Part shown: piece after piece, positions 1-10,586 of the stretch
Position numbering within the stretch: position 1 is the stretch's first letter
Layout: the number at the start of each line of letters is the position of its first letter
Source: an uncultured Pantoea sp.
Lineage (GTDB): Bacteria > Pseudomonadota > Gammaproteobacteria > Enterobacterales > Enterobacteriaceae
Direction of reading: 5' to 3'
DNA: 64,000 nucleotides
Assembly: GCA_913775175.1 (NCBI GenBank)
Contig: CAJYKU010000013.1
Coordinates: 17,639 to 81,638, forward strand
Notes under the pieces: generated by a model
The model's input: only the letters and a program-made list of their open reading frames with translations
Told to the model about the DNA's origin: nothing
The model's database searches: none
Made by a program: the position numbers and the translations under genes

Positions 1-1317
1 AACGCCCAGAATCATATCGCCCTTTTTCAGGCCGATGCGCGCCGCAGCACTGTTTGGTTTGACGCTGTCTACACGTACACCTTTACGGCCATTGCTTTCA
101 ACGTTGCTGAGATCGGCACCTTCAATGCCATTGTAGATAGTTGCGGATTGCACCTTGTCTTTAGAGCTCTGCTGCAACTCTACTGTCACACTCACAGGTT
201 TTCCATCGCGCAGCAGTCCCAGCTGCAGTTTGGTGCCCACCGGCAGTGAGCCAACCTCAGCGCGCAGTGCGGCAAAGCTGCTGAGCGGTTTGCCATTCAT
301 CGATACCACTACGTCACCCGCTTTCACGCCAGCCTTAGCCGCCGCAGAGTTTGGTACCACCTGGCTGACAAACGCACCGCGCTGCGCATCAACTTTCATT
401 GCTTTCGCCAGCTCGGAGTTCAGCTCAGTGCCAAGGATCCCCAGCTCACCGCGTTTTACCTGGCCAAACTCAACCATCTGCGCGGTCAGGTTTTTCACCA
501 TTGAACTTGGAATGGCGAAGCCGATACCGATGTTTCCGCCGTCCGGAGCCAGAATAGCCGTGTTGATCCCAATCAGTTCGCCGTTAAGGTTTACCAGAGC
601 ACCACCTGAGTTCCCGCGGTTAATCGCCGCATCGGTCTGAATAAAGTTTTCATAATTCTCTACATTTAACCCGCTGCGACCCAGTGCAGAGACAATGCCG
701 GAAGTCACGGTTTCACCCAGGCCATAAGGGTTACCGATTGCAACGGTATAGTCACCAACCCGCAGTGAATCAGAGTCAGCGATTTTTATCGCTGTGAGGT
801 TTTTCGCATCCTGCAGCTGAATCAGTGCAATATCAGACTGTGGATCTTTACCAATAATTTTGGCGTCGTAGTGACGACCATCACTGAGCTGAACCTGAAT
901 TTTAGTCGCGTTATCCACCACATGATTGTTGGTGACCACATAGCCTTTCTCAGCGTTGATAATTACGCCAGAGCCCAGCGCACGGAACGGCTGTTTTGCT
1001 GCATTACCTGGCGCGCCGCCATTCGTGCCCTCCCCCTGGCAGAGCGGCGATCCCTGGAAAGGCGATCCATCCTGACAGAATGGCGAGTTATCACCAAAGA
1101 ATTGCTGGAACTGCTGCGGCATACGCGGATTTTTAACCGCTGTACTGCCCTCTACGCTGATGCTTACCACGGAGGGCATTACTTTTTCCAGCATCGGCGC
1201 CAGACTTGGCAATTGCTGGCTGGAGGAAGAGGCTGTCTCAGCGGCAAATAGTGAAACCGGAGCGAACGCCATGCCAAGACTCAGCGCCAGTGCCAGCGTT
1301 AATGTGCTTTTTTTCAT
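1..1317 (-). CDS. degP: Periplasmic serine protease DegP/HtrA (3' end outside window)
   Basis: Minus-strand reading from CAT at 1315-1317 gives MKKSTLTLALALSLGMAFAPVSLFA...; catalytic GNSGGALVNLNGELIGINTAI and two PDZ regions are visible. Absent from the ORF track because it runs off the left edge. Confidence 0.96.
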   Translation of the reverse strand, partial: MKKSTLTLALALSLGMAFAPVSLFAAETASSSSQQLPSLAPMLEKVMPSVVSISVEGSTAVKNPRMPQQFQQFFGDNSPFCQDGSPFQGSPLCQGEGTNGGAPGNAAKQPFRALGSGVIINAEKGYVVTNNHVVDNATKIQVQLSDGRHYDAKIIGKDPQSDIALIQLQDAKNLTAIKIADSDSLRVGDYTVAIGNPYGLGETVTSGIVSALGRSGLNVENYENFIQTDAAINRGNSGGALVNLNGELIGINTAILAPDGGNIGIGFAIPSSMVKNLTAQMVEFGQVKRGELGILGTELNSELAKAMKVDAQRGAFVSQVVPNSAAAKAGVKAGDVVVSMNGKPLSSFAALRAEVGSLPVGTKLQLGLLRDGKPVSVTVELQQSSKDKVQSATIYNGIEGADLSNVESNGRKGVRVDSVKPNSAAARIGLKKGDMILGV

Positions 1318-1452
1318 TTGTTTTATCTCTCTGAAGGTTGCAGCCTGACCATTGCTGTGGTCACAAGAACGGAGCTAAATTTTATACGCAAAAAACTTCA
1401 TAAAGTTTTGATTAAAAGTAAATCTTTGTTCTGCGTCTTTACAAAACTTCGC

Positions 1453-2946
1453 CTATTCCACCGCCATCATGCGCCGGTATTCATCCCATGCATAATTATC
1501 GGTCATACCGCTAATATAATCCTGAATCAACCGGCAACGATAATAACGCTCCCAGAGTAAGCGCTGATATTTATGCTCAACAATTCGCGCACGCATCTGC
1601 TGCTGATACGCTTTGCGATGTTTACCAGAAAGTTTGTGGAACAGACGTGTCTCAATCGGATGTCCCGCCAGATAATCGTCATTCATTAACGTGGTAAATT
1701 GCTCATAGCTAAGCTGCATCAGTGACTGATATATTTCCAGCAAACCTTTAATCACCCGATAGCCCTGTAATTCCAGCTGCTCAACCTCAGGATGATTAAA
1801 TACCCGCTGCCGCGCCACCATTTTAAAGAGCTTTAATAACTGTGCCTCATCATCATCGCCCTCCAGCAGCGCATGATTGAAGTTGCCGGTAAAAATCGCC
1901 GGCAGATTATCGACAAAGCGCCGTACCGCATGGCTTACCAGCAGGTTTTGCACATTCACGCGCAGCGACATAAAAAACTGGTCACTGATACTGCGCCGTT
2001 TTTTCTGATTCGCCTCTTTCCAGGCTTCACCAATAGTGCGGCTGAAAATATCGCCCGGCGTGACCTCACCCCACGCCTTTAATAACGCGTGATAGAGCGT
2101 TTCCACCGTAAAGATTGCTTTCTCAACTGCATCATCTAAATCAGCAATACAATAGGAGATATCATCCGCAGCCTCCATTATCCAGGTCAGTGGATAACGG
2201 TGATGCTCTGCGATATCTGTTGCCGCACGCAGATCGGCCACATATTCCCGTTCCGAAAGATAGAAGCCAGGCTTTTTCATTAATACGCTAAATTCAGCGG
2301 GCTTTTCTCCCTGCCACCACGCGGGCGCAGTATATTTAAGAATACAGGCAACCTGGGCGTAGCTTAAATTTAACTGCAACAGCGTATGAACTAAACGAAT
2401 CGCCTGAGCATTGCCTTCAAAATGGCACAGATCCTGACGAATCATTGCATTCAGCTGGCTGAAATCAGCCTGTTGTCCGGCATCGGCAACGCCGGCGACC
2501 AGCGGATCAACCAGCTCGGCTGGCAGGTTTTCATCAAACCAGTCATTAATGGCAGCTTCACCAAAATGACCAAAGGGTGGATTGCCAACATCATGCAGCA
2601 GGCAGGCCATCTCTACCAGTGTCTCCACCGCACCTTCGAAGTTATCCAGCCCATACTGCTCGAGACCGCCTCCCTGGGTTTTCAGCGTATAGAGGATCTC
2701 TTTGGTAATATAGCGTCCGGTCTGCTGCACCTCCAGTGAGTGCGTCAGGCGCGAGCGTACTGCCGCATTACGCTCCAGCGGAAACACCTGAGTTTTCTGC
2801 TGCAGCCGGCGAATGGCGGCAGAATTGATAATGCGCCCGCGATCGCTTTCAAAATGGCGGGTAATCGCATATTCACCTTCCGGCGCTTTACGGCTGGTAT
2901 AGGGGCGTGTGAACCCGATCTTCTTCCTGAAATTAATCGCCGTCAT
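1453..2946 (-). CDS. dgt: Deoxyguanosinetriphosphate triphosphohydrolase
   Basis: [11 protein letters not shown]...[44 protein letters not shown] and the HD motif [15 protein letters not shown]; start trimmed to MTAINFRKK. Confidence 0.96.
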   Translation of the reverse strand: MTAINFRKKIGFTRPYTSRKAPEGEYAITRHFESDRGRIINSAAIRRLQQKTQVFPLERNAAVRSRLTHSLEVQQTGRYITKEILYTLKTQGGGLEQYGLDNFEGAVETLVEMACLLHDVGNPPFGHFGEAAINDWFDENLPAELVDPLVAGVADAGQQADFSQLNAMIRQDLCHFEGNAQAIRLVHTLLQLNLSYAQVACILKYTAPAWWQGEKPAEFSVLMKKPGFYLSEREYVADLRAATDIAEHHRYPLTWIMEAADDISYCIADLDDAVEKAIFTVETLYHALLKAWGEVTPGDIFSRTIGEAWKEANQKKRRSISDQFFMSLRVNVQNLLVSHAVRRFVDNLPAIFTGNFNHALLEGDDDEAQLLKLFKMVARQRVFNHPEVEQLELQGYRVIKGLLEIYQSLMQLSYEQFTTLMNDDYLAGHPIETRLFHKLSGKHRKAYQQQMRARIVEHKYQRLLWERYYRCRLIQDYISGMTDNYAWDEYRRMMAVE

Positions 2947-3042
2947 CGCTGGCCCTCTTTTTCGTGAATTCATCGCTTTAAAGCCATGATAGACTATGCC
3001 TTAGTTTCTATTTATACATCTATAAACACAGCGAGATTCTTC

Positions 3043-3741
3043 ATGAAAGCAGGCATCATTGGCGCAATGGAGCAGGAAGTTACCCTGCTGCGTGACAAAA
3101 TTGAAAACCGTCAGACGCTGGCACTGGCCGGATGCGAAATCTATACCGGCACACTGAATGGTGTTGAGGTTGCTCTGCTGAAATCAGGCATTGGTAAAAC
3201 GGCTGCCGCGCTCGGCACGACACTGCTGCTGCAGCTCTGCAAACCCGATCTGGTTATCAATACCGGATCAGCGGGCGGTCTGGCTCCGGCGCTGCAGGTT
3301 GGTGATATTGTGGTATCTGATGAAGTGCGCTATCACGATGCGGATGTTACCGCATTTGGTTATGTGCCAGGCCAGATGGCAGGCTGCCCGGAAGCGTTTC
3401 GTGCTGACAGCAAACTGGTTACAGCAGCGGAAGAGACTATCCGCGCGCTGCAGCTGAACGCCGTGCAGGGTCTGGTGGTAAGTGGTGATGCGTTTATTAA
3501 TGGCGCAGAGCCATTAGCACGCATTCGTTCAGCCTTCCCGCAGGCGATTGCTGTTGAGATGGAAGCCACTGCCATCGGGCATGTCTGCCATCAGTTTAAT
3601 GTGCCGTTTGTCGTCGTGCGCGCCATTTCTGATGTAGCCGACAAAGCGTCACACCTGAGCTTTGATGAGTTTCTTAGCGTCGCGGCTAAGCAATCCTCGC
3701 TGATGGTGGAGAACCTGCTGACACGGCTGGCGCATGGCTAA
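3043..3741 (+). CDS. mtn: 5'-methylthioadenosine/S-adenosylhomocysteine nucleosidase
   Basis: [25 protein letters not shown]...; start trimmed to the ATG at 3043. Confidence 0.97.
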   Translation: MKAGIIGAMEQEVTLLRDKIENRQTLALAGCEIYTGTLNGVEVALLKSGIGKTAAALGTTLLLQLCKPDLVINTGSAGGLAPALQVGDIVVSDEVRYHDADVTAFGYVPGQMAGCPEAFRADSKLVTAAEETIRALQLNAVQGLVVSGDAFINGAEPLARIRSAFPQAIAVEMEATAIGHVCHQFNVPFVVVRAISDVADKASHLSFDEFLSVAAKQSSLMVENLLTRLAHG

Positions 3742-4531
3742 ATTTCTGCTGGCCGGGCTACTGCTGCTGTGGAGTAGCCTGCCCGCTGCCGCACCACGCG
3801 TTATTACCCTTTCACCTCATCTTACCGAAATGGCATTTGCCGCCGGGATTGTGCCGGTGGCAGTCAGTGCCTGGTCCGACTATCCTCCTGCAGCACAAAC
3901 GCTGGAGCAGGTGGCGAACTGGCAGGGAATCAATATAGAGCGCGTGTTGCAGCTCAAACCCGACGTGGTGCTCGCCTGGCGTGGCGGCAATCCGGCACGC
4001 CAGATAGATCAGCTGCAGCAGTTTGGTATCAGGGTGGTGTGGATCGATCCGCAGACGCTGGAGCAGATGATCGATGCGTTGCAATCGCTGGGTCGCTGGA
4101 GCCCACAGCCACAGCAGGCACAGGCAGCAGCAGAGGCGCTGCGCGCTCAGGAAAAAGCGCTGCGCCAGCAGTATCAGCAGCGTCAGCCGGTACCACTCTT
4201 TTTGCAGTTCGGGCAGCAGCCACTCTTTACCGCATCACGCAACACGTTGCAGAACGAGGTGGTTACGCTGTGCGGCGGACGCAATATTTTTGCGGACAGC
4301 GCCGTAAGCTGGCCACAGGTAAGCCGGGAACAGGTGCTGACGCGTCAGCCGCAGGCAGTTGTCATCAGCGGCGATGCCCGTCAGGCAGCCAGTGCTGCAC
4401 AATTCTGGCAGCCGCAGCTCAGTGTGCCAGTGATTGCTATTAACAGTGACTGGCTGAGCCGTCCCGGCCCGCGCCTGCTACTGGCCGCACGTCAGCTCTG
4501 TGCGGCTCTGCATCCAACGAAAAATCCCTAA
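3734..4531 (+). CDS. btuF: Vitamin B12 ABC transporter periplasmic binding protein
   Basis: Signal peptide followed by [33 protein letters not shown]; overlaps the mtn stop, as in the E. coli mtn-btuF arrangement. Confidence 0.95.
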   Translation: MAKFLLAGLLLLWSSLPAAAPRVITLSPHLTEMAFAAGIVPVAVSAWSDYPPAAQTLEQVANWQGINIERVLQLKPDVVLAWRGGNPARQIDQLQQFGIRVVWIDPQTLEQMIDALQSLGRWSPQPQQAQAAAEALRAQEKALRQQYQQRQPVPLFLQFGQQPLFTASRNTLQNEVVTLCGGRNIFADSAVSWPQVSREQVLTRQPQAVVISGDARQAASAAQFWQPQLSVPVIAINSDWLSRPGPRLLLAARQLCAALHPTKNP

Positions 4532-4576
4532 AAAAGCCTAAAGATCGGCCAGTGTTTGCCGACAATCAATATAGCA

Positions 4577-4609
4577 GGCTCAGCGGCCATGTAAGCTCTG
4601 AGCCCTTTT
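4577..4609 (+). terminator. Rho-independent terminator downstream of btuF
   Basis: GGCTCAG...CTGAGCC stem followed by CTTTT. Confidence 0.7.
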
Positions 4610-4643
4610 AGCGTTATACGCTTTGACTTCACCAGGAACCACT

Positions 4644-4895
4644 ATGACCAGAGCTCTGTTGCTGATCATGGCGCTGACATATCTTATGCCCGCCCTGGCA
4701 GCAAGCAGCAGTGGTACTATCGCTGTATCGCTGGTTATTCAGCCGCGCTGCGATATTTCACGTGCAGAGAAGCACAGGCTGCCAGCAGCAAACTGCGGTG
4801 GCCACAGTCGCGCGCAGCCACGTATCACACAGCAGACCCTGCAGCAGGATCCACAGCGCCACGAAACAACCAGACTGACTACGGTGGAGTGGTAA
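4644..4895 (+). CDS. Small predicted exported protein, unknown function
   Basis: AGGA upstream of ATG at 4644; MTRALLLIMALTYLMPALAASSSGTIAVSLVIQPRCDISR... has a Sec-type signal peptide; 83 aa with two cysteines. Confidence 0.5.
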   Translation: MTRALLLIMALTYLMPALAASSSGTIAVSLVIQPRCDISRAEKHRLPAANCGGHSRAQPRITQQTLQQDPQRHETTRLTTVEW

Positions 4896-4928
4896 GAGGG
4901 GGCTGCCAGAATAGCAGCCAGAGCAGCA

Positions 4929-5276
4929 TCAGATGCTGAAAGAGGAGCCGCAACCGCAGGTGGTTTTGGCATTCGGATTCGTCACGATAAAGCGCGAGCC
5001 CTCCAGACCCTCAGTGTAATCCACTGAGCCGCCCACCAGATACTGCAGGCTCATGGGATCCACAACCAGTGCCACACCCTGTTTTTCGATGGTCATATCA
5101 CCATCATTCATCTGATCGTCAAAGGTAAAACCATACTGAAAGCCGCTGCAACCGCCGCCAGTGATATAGACGCGTAGTTTCAGCGCCGGATTCTCTTCAT
5201 CCGCAATCAGATTTTTTACTTTATTCGCTGCTGCATCAGTAAACTGTAAAGGCAGCGCTGCTACGTCATCACTCAT
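4929..5276 (-). CDS. erpA: Iron-sulfur cluster insertion protein (A-type carrier)
   Basis: A-type carrier cysteines [11 protein letters not shown] ... CGCGSSFSI at the C-terminus. Confidence 0.96.
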   Translation of the reverse strand: MSDDVAALPLQFTDAAANKVKNLIADEENPALKLRVYITGGGCSGFQYGFTFDDQMNDGDMTIEKQGVALVVDPMSLQYLVGGSVDYTEGLEGSRFIVTNPNAKTTCGCGSSFSI

Positions 5277-5505
5277 GTTTTACTCCGGGTAAACGTCCAG
5301 GTCAGAAAACAACCTTAATTTCACTATTATCTGCCAGCCGCCCGGTGCAATCAAGTGGTGCCCTTGACACTGTGTGCCTCTGCTATGGGCTACAGTTTAT
5401 ATCCGACATGTGCGAAGCCAGGCTGTATGCAGTATCACGGTTCACCGTTGCCCTGTATTCCCGTAGAATAAGCACAGAATTTTTCCGAACAGCAGGAGCC
5501 GAACA

Positions 5506-6786
5506 ATGAGTAAGTCAGAAAACCTGTACACCGAAGCGCAACGTCTGATCCCAGGCGGCGTAAACTCTCCGGTACGCGCGTTTACCGGTGTCGGCGGCGT
5601 ACCGCTGTTTATCGAACACGCCGATGGTGCCTTTTTATACGATGCCGACGGCAAGGCCTATATCGATTATGTGGGCTCGTGGGGCCCGATGGTGCTTGGT
5701 CATAATAACGCCACCATTCGTAATGCGGTAATAGATGCCGCAGCGCGCGGGCTGAGCTTTGGCGCACCCACCGAGATTGAAGTAAAGATGGCAGAGCTGG
5801 TCTGCGAACTGATGCCAAATATGGATATGGTGCGTATGGTTAACTCCGGTACGGAGGCCACCATGAGTGCAATCCGTCTGGCTCGCGGCTATACCCATCG
5901 CGATAAAATCATCAAGTTTGAGGGCTGCTATCACGGCCATGCTGACTGTCTGCTGGTTAAAGCAGGATCAGGCGCGCTGACGTTAGGCCAGCCCAACTCC
6001 CCGGGTGTACCCGCTGATTTTGCCCGTCATACGCTGACCTGCACTTTTAACGACCTCGACTCAGTACGCGCAGCTTTTGAGCAATATCCGCAGGATATCG
6101 CCTGTATTATTGTTGAGCCGGTTGCGGGCAATATGAACTGCATTCCACCGCTGCCAGAATTTCTGCCAGGCCTGCGTGAGCTGTGCGATGAGTTTGGTGC
6201 GCTGCTGATTATTGATGAAGTGATGACGGGCTTCCGCGTGGCGCTGGGTGGTGCACAGGCACACTATAATGTGAATCCTGACCTCACCTGCCTTGGCAAA
6301 ATTATCGGCGGCGGTATGCCGGTGGGCGCATTTGGTGGTCGTCGTGACGTAATGGAAGCCCTGGCACCTACCGGGCCGGTTTATCAGGCGGGTACGCTAT
6401 CTGGCAATCCAGTGGCGATGGCGGCGGGTCTGGCCTGTCTGACACAAATTGCACAGCCAGGTACTCATGCCACTCTGACCGAACGCACCACGCAGCTGGC
6501 CAATGGCCTGCTGGCCGCGGCGCAGGCAGAGAATATTCCGCTGGTGGTAAACCATGTAGGTGGCATGTTTGGTATTTTCTTCACCGATGCTGACAGCGTA
6601 ACCTGCTATGCCGATGTCACCCGCTGCGACGTTGAACGTTTTAAGCGTTTCTTCCATCTTATGCTGGCTGAGGGCGTTTATCTGGCACCCTCGGCCTATG
6701 AAGCAGGCTTTATGTCGCTGGCGCATACACCGGAAGATATTGATCGCACCATCAATGCGGCACGGCGCTGCTTTGCTCAACTCTGA
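5506..6786 (+). CDS. hemL: Glutamate-1-semialdehyde 2,1-aminomutase
   Basis: [26 protein letters not shown]...; PLP lysine region [19 protein letters not shown]. Confidence 0.97.
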   Translation: MSKSENLYTEAQRLIPGGVNSPVRAFTGVGGVPLFIEHADGAFLYDADGKAYIDYVGSWGPMVLGHNNATIRNAVIDAAARGLSFGAPTEIEVKMAELVCELMPNMDMVRMVNSGTEATMSAIRLARGYTHRDKIIKFEGCYHGHADCLLVKAGSGALTLGQPNSPGVPADFARHTLTCTFNDLDSVRAAFEQYPQDIACIIVEPVAGNMNCIPPLPEFLPGLRELCDEFGALLIIDEVMTGFRVALGGAQAHYNVNPDLTCLGKIIGGGMPVGAFGGRRDVMEALAPTGPVYQAGTLSGNPVAMAAGLACLTQIAQPGTHATLTERTTQLANGLLAAAQAENIPLVVNHVGGMFGIFFTDADSVTCYADVTRCDVERFKRFFHLMLAEGVYLAPSAYEAGFMSLAHTPEDIDRTINAARRCFAQL

Positions 6787-6856
6787 GTCACCGCCTGAGC
6801 ATCGGAACAGAGTAGCAGAGAGACAAACCTATTCTGTGACCTGAACCTGCGAGAAA

Positions 6857-6882
6857 AGATGCGCCGTGGCGCATCTTTTTTT
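6857..6882 (+). terminator. Terminator between convergent hemL and fhuB
   Basis: AGATGCGC-CGTG-GCGCATCT followed by a T run. Confidence 0.8.
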
Positions 6883-8857
6883 ATGCCCGCCGCAGCAGCC
6901 AGATAAAATAGGGTGCGCCAAAAAAGGTTGCCATCAGACCCGCCGGGATCTGATCCGGAAAAGCCAGCATCCTGCCACACCAGTCAGCCACCACCATTAA
7001 CATTGCGCCAGTTACGCCCGCCATGGCCAGCTGCGGCAGTGCACGCCGGAAGCCAAGCATACGCACGATATGCGGCGCCATCAGACCGACAAAGCTCAGC
7101 GGCCCAATCGTTAATGTTGCCGCTGCAGTGAGTGCGGCTGCCAGCAGCAGCAGTGCCAGGCGCGCGCGGGTCAGAGAGAGTCCGGCCGAACGCGCGGTGG
7201 TACTCCCCAGGGGCAGCAGTGTCAGCCAGCGACTTGCCAGTGGTGCCAGCGCCACCAGAACGGCGGCGATTGCTGCGCTCTGTAGCGCCTGAGAGAGCGT
7301 AACGTTGTAAGTCGAGCCGGAGATCCAGCTCAGTAATCCAGCCATACGCGGGTCACCACTGGCCATCAGCAGCATCAGCAGCGTCACAAACGCGCTGTTA
7401 AGCGCCATGCCCGCCAGTAGCATACGCTGCGGCGAAAAACCGCCACGACTGGCGACCAGCAGAATAATTATCAGCGTGACCGCCGCGCCGGCGATACCCG
7501 CAGGCAGCAGCCATTCCAGCGCATCACCGGGTACAAAAAACAGCATCAGTACCACACCGCAGGCCGCACCGGAACTGATCCCCAGCACTTCCGGGCTGGC
7601 CACCGGGTTACCGGTTAGCCGCTGGATCAGCGTACCCGCCACACCCAGCATCATCCCTACCGTCAATGCTGCCAGCACGCGCGGCGCACGCCACGGCACC
7701 AGCTGTTGCAACATTTCGCCGCTGCTCCATCGCCAGCCTGCCGCATCCCGGCCAAAGCTCAGACCTGCAACAGTGCAGAGCAGCAGCAATAGCAATCCCG
7801 CCAGCAGCCAGCGGACAACACGCTGACGTTCAGCTACTACCCGTTCGCCAGCCTCCAGCACCGGCGGCGGTGAGCCGGTGCGCAGTCGTGGCAGCAGCCA
7901 GAGCAATACGGGTACACCTGCCAGAGCGGTAACCGTGCCGGCTGACAGCTCCCGCCAGTGTGCGGTAAGCCACAATACGCACTGATCGGCCAGCCACAGT
8001 AGCAGCGCGCCAATCAGCGGTGTCAGCAGCAGACGGCTAAGCAGGCGACGGGCGCCAAGCATTTTTGCCAGCAGCGGTGCAAACAGGCCAATAAAGCCGA
8101 TAATGCCGGCAACATTAACCAGCTGTGCGCTCAGTATAATAGCCAGCGCCAGTGCGCTAATACGCGCTGCCGTCAGAGAGAGGCCGAGGTTCTTCGCTAC
8201 ACCATCATCCAGTCCCATCAGCGTCAGCGGCCTGAGCAGCGCCAGCGTCAGTACAAACGCCAGCAGCAGACGTGGCCAGAGCAGCGCCACATTGTGTCCA
8301 TCCAGCTGATTCAGGGCACCGGTACTCCAGAGAAACATATTCTGCAGCTGATCGTGATTAAAAATAGCGAAAACCTGATTCACCGCGCCAGCGTAAAGAC
8401 TCAGCACCAGCCCGGCGAGGATCAGCGTGACCGGCGAGAGCCGTTTGCCCCACGCCACACCGAATACCAGTGCACCGACCAGCAGGGCACCGCTCATTGC
8501 TGCAATCTGCTGCGTAAACTCACCGCCAGGCAGCTGCCAGAGTGTGGCAACCGTTATACCCAGCTGCGCACCTGATGCCACGCCAAGCGTAGCAGGCTCC
8601 GCCAGTGGATTGCGCAGCACCTGCTGAAACAGTAATCCCGCCAGCCCCAGTCCGGCACCGACCAGCAGCGCCAGCGCCAGCCGTGACAGCAGACTATAGT
8701 GAAATACCACCTGTTGAATGTCGTTTAAATCGGGCGAGTAAATTGCCTGCCACCACGCTGACAGCGGCAGTGCATGGTGCAGATTAATCAGGGTCAGCAG
8801 TAGTGCTATAGCAGCAAGCCCGACCAGCAAAGAGATGGAAAAGAGACGACTACGCAT
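6881..8857 (-). CDS. fhuB: Fe3+-hydroxamate ABC transporter permease (fused two-domain)
   Basis: 658 aa with duplicated FecCD-type permease halves; fhuACDB order. Confidence 0.96.
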   Translation of the reverse strand: MRSRLFSISLLVGLAAIALLLTLINLHHALPLSAWWQAIYSPDLNDIQQVVFHYSLLSRLALALLVGAGLGLAGLLFQQVLRNPLAEPATLGVASGAQLGITVATLWQLPGGEFTQQIAAMSGALLVGALVFGVAWGKRLSPVTLILAGLVLSLYAGAVNQVFAIFNHDQLQNMFLWSTGALNQLDGHNVALLWPRLLLAFVLTLALLRPLTLMGLDDGVAKNLGLSLTAARISALALAIILSAQLVNVAGIIGFIGLFAPLLAKMLGARRLLSRLLLTPLIGALLLWLADQCVLWLTAHWRELSAGTVTALAGVPVLLWLLPRLRTGSPPPVLEAGERVVAERQRVVRWLLAGLLLLLLCTVAGLSFGRDAAGWRWSSGEMLQQLVPWRAPRVLAALTVGMMLGVAGTLIQRLTGNPVASPEVLGISSGAACGVVLMLFFVPGDALEWLLPAGIAGAAVTLIIILLVASRGGFSPQRMLLAGMALNSAFVTLLMLLMASGDPRMAGLLSWISGSTYNVTLSQALQSAAIAAVLVALAPLASRWLTLLPLGSTTARSAGLSLTRARLALLLLAAALTAAATLTIGPLSFVGLMAPHIVRMLGFRRALPQLAMAGVTGAMLMVVADWCGRMLAFPDQIPAGLMATFFGAPYFIWLLRRA

Positions 8858-9735
8858 CAGCGGGACTCCAGTGCGTTTTCCAGCACCTGTGCAAAGCGCA
8901 CGGCAGAGAGGGTGGCACCGTAGTACCAGACTGCCGGTACACGATGAAAATGGCCGCTGCGCGCGAATGGCAGCGCCTGCCAGAGCGCTGTCTTCATAAC
9001 CTGCTGCATGTCGCGTTCGTTATCATGTGCAAAGCAGATAGCGGTGACGTCTCCGGCTTCCGCCAGGCGTTCAATACCAATTACGGCACTGCCCCAAAAG
9101 TTAGTTTCACCCTGCCAGGCACTGGTAAGGCCGAGCTGCTGCAGCACCTCAAGAAACAGGCTGTTTTGACCAAACACAATAGCGTGACGGCTATCAAGCA
9201 ATGACATCAGCAACAGCGGTCGCCCGGCTCTGGTCTGCAGGCGCTGACGCGCTGCTGCCAGCTGCTGATCCACCCATTGCAGATGCTGCTCTGCCTGCGC
9301 ACTCCGTCCGATATGTGCCCCCAGCGTCTGCAGCGAGTGCCGTGCCGCACTCAGCGGTTTACCATCGCCGCTGTGCAGGCTGAATCCCATTGTGGGTGCG
9401 ATGCGCTGCAGCGTCTCAGCGCGCGGCCCATAACCGCTGGAGTGTAAAATCAGTGAAGGAGCCAGCTGCGTCATCAGCTCCATATTGGGTTCGGTACGTA
9501 ATCCGATATCGATCGTGCCGGCTGGCAACGGCGGCTCTCCAACCCAGATAGTGTAGTTATGCACATCTGCCACGCCGAGCGGCGCCACGCCCAGTGCCAG
9601 CAGCAACTCTGTGGGCAACCACTCCAGCGCCAGAATACGTGAACTCTCTGGCAGAGCGGCACGTGGTGATGCAAACTGCATCAGCGGTGACAGAGCCAGT
9701 GCGGTGAGCAGACGCCGGCGGGTAATGGTGATCAT
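8857..9735 (-). CDS. fhuD: Fe3+-hydroxamate periplasmic binding protein
   Basis: Tat-like N-terminus TRRRLLTALALSPL; ILALEWLPTELLLALGVAPLGVADVHNY; fhu context. Confidence 0.95.
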   Translation of the reverse strand: MITITRRRLLTALALSPLMQFASPRAALPESSRILALEWLPTELLLALGVAPLGVADVHNYTIWVGEPPLPAGTIDIGLRTEPNMELMTQLAPSLILHSSGYGPRAETLQRIAPTMGFSLHSGDGKPLSAARHSLQTLGAHIGRSAQAEQHLQWVDQQLAAARQRLQTRAGRPLLLMSLLDSRHAIVFGQNSLFLEVLQQLGLTSAWQGETNFWGSAVIGIERLAEAGDVTAICFAHDNERDMQQVMKTALWQALPFARSGHFHRVPAVWYYGATLSAVRFAQVLENALESR

Positions 9736-9744
9736 CCTTGCTCC

Positions 9745-10539
9745 TTAGCAGACAAAACTTACGGGCGCACCACCCTGCGGATGTGGCAGGATCCCCATAG
9801 GAATACCGTAAATAGCGCCCAGCACATCGGCCTGCATAATCGCCTCTGGCTCGCCTTCTGCAATCACCTCGCCCTGCCGCAACGCCACCAGCCGATCGCA
9901 GTAGCGCGCCGCCATATTGATATCGTGCAGCACTGCAATCACTGTTAAGCCACGCTCGCGGCTCAGCCGCTGGATCAGCGCCAGTACGTCTACCTGATGA
10001 GCAATATCAAGTGCCGAGGTTGGCTCATCCAGCAGCAGGCAGCGGCTGTTTTGCGCCACCAGCATCGCCAGCCAGGCACGCTGTCGCTCGCCACCAGAGA
10101 GACTGTCAACCAGACGCCCGGCAAACGGTTTTAATCCCACCAGCGCTATTGCCTCTTCAACCCGCTGACGATCCTCCTGACCATAGCGCCCCAGTGCGCC
10201 GTGCCAGGGATAGCGCCCTATTGCCACCAGCTCGCGCACCGTCATACCCTCTGCAGCGGGCAGCTGTTGCGGCAGATAGGCAACCTGCCGGGCAAACGCT
10301 TTGCTGTTCCACTGCTCAAGCGGCTCACTGTTCAGCATGACCTGCCCTGCACTGGCAGCATGATGGCGTCCCAGCATTTTCAGCAGCGTTGATTTACCGG
10401 ATCCATTATGACCAATCAGGGCCGTGACTTTTCCGGGGGCAAATGAGAGCGACAGTGGTTGCAGCAGCGTGCGTCCTGGCACGCGAAAGCTGACATTTTC
10501 CAGCGCAAACGTAGTAGCGGCGTAGTGCGGATGCTGCAT
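9745..10539 (-). CDS. fhuC: Fe3+-hydroxamate ABC transporter ATPase
   Basis: Walker A GHNGSGKST, signature LSGGERQRAWLAM, Walker B CLLLDEPTSALD. Confidence 0.96.
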   Translation of the reverse strand: MQHPHYAATTFALENVSFRVPGRTLLQPLSLSFAPGKVTALIGHNGSGKSTLLKMLGRHHAASAGQVMLNSEPLEQWNSKAFARQVAYLPQQLPAAEGMTVRELVAIGRYPWHGALGRYGQEDRQRVEEAIALVGLKPFAGRLVDSLSGGERQRAWLAMLVAQNSRCLLLDEPTSALDIAHQVDVLALIQRLSRERGLTVIAVLHDINMAARYCDRLVALRQGEVIAEGEPEAIMQADVLGAIYGIPMGILPHPQGGAPVSFVC

Positions 10540-10586
10540 GGTACTCCCTGGCTGACGGGCGCAGCAGGTGCGCCCTGAGATCTAAG

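Noticed and set aside
871-1251. 126-aa plus-strand ORF near the left edge
   Set aside because: Lies antisense within degP, which reads through the whole left edge on the minus strand.
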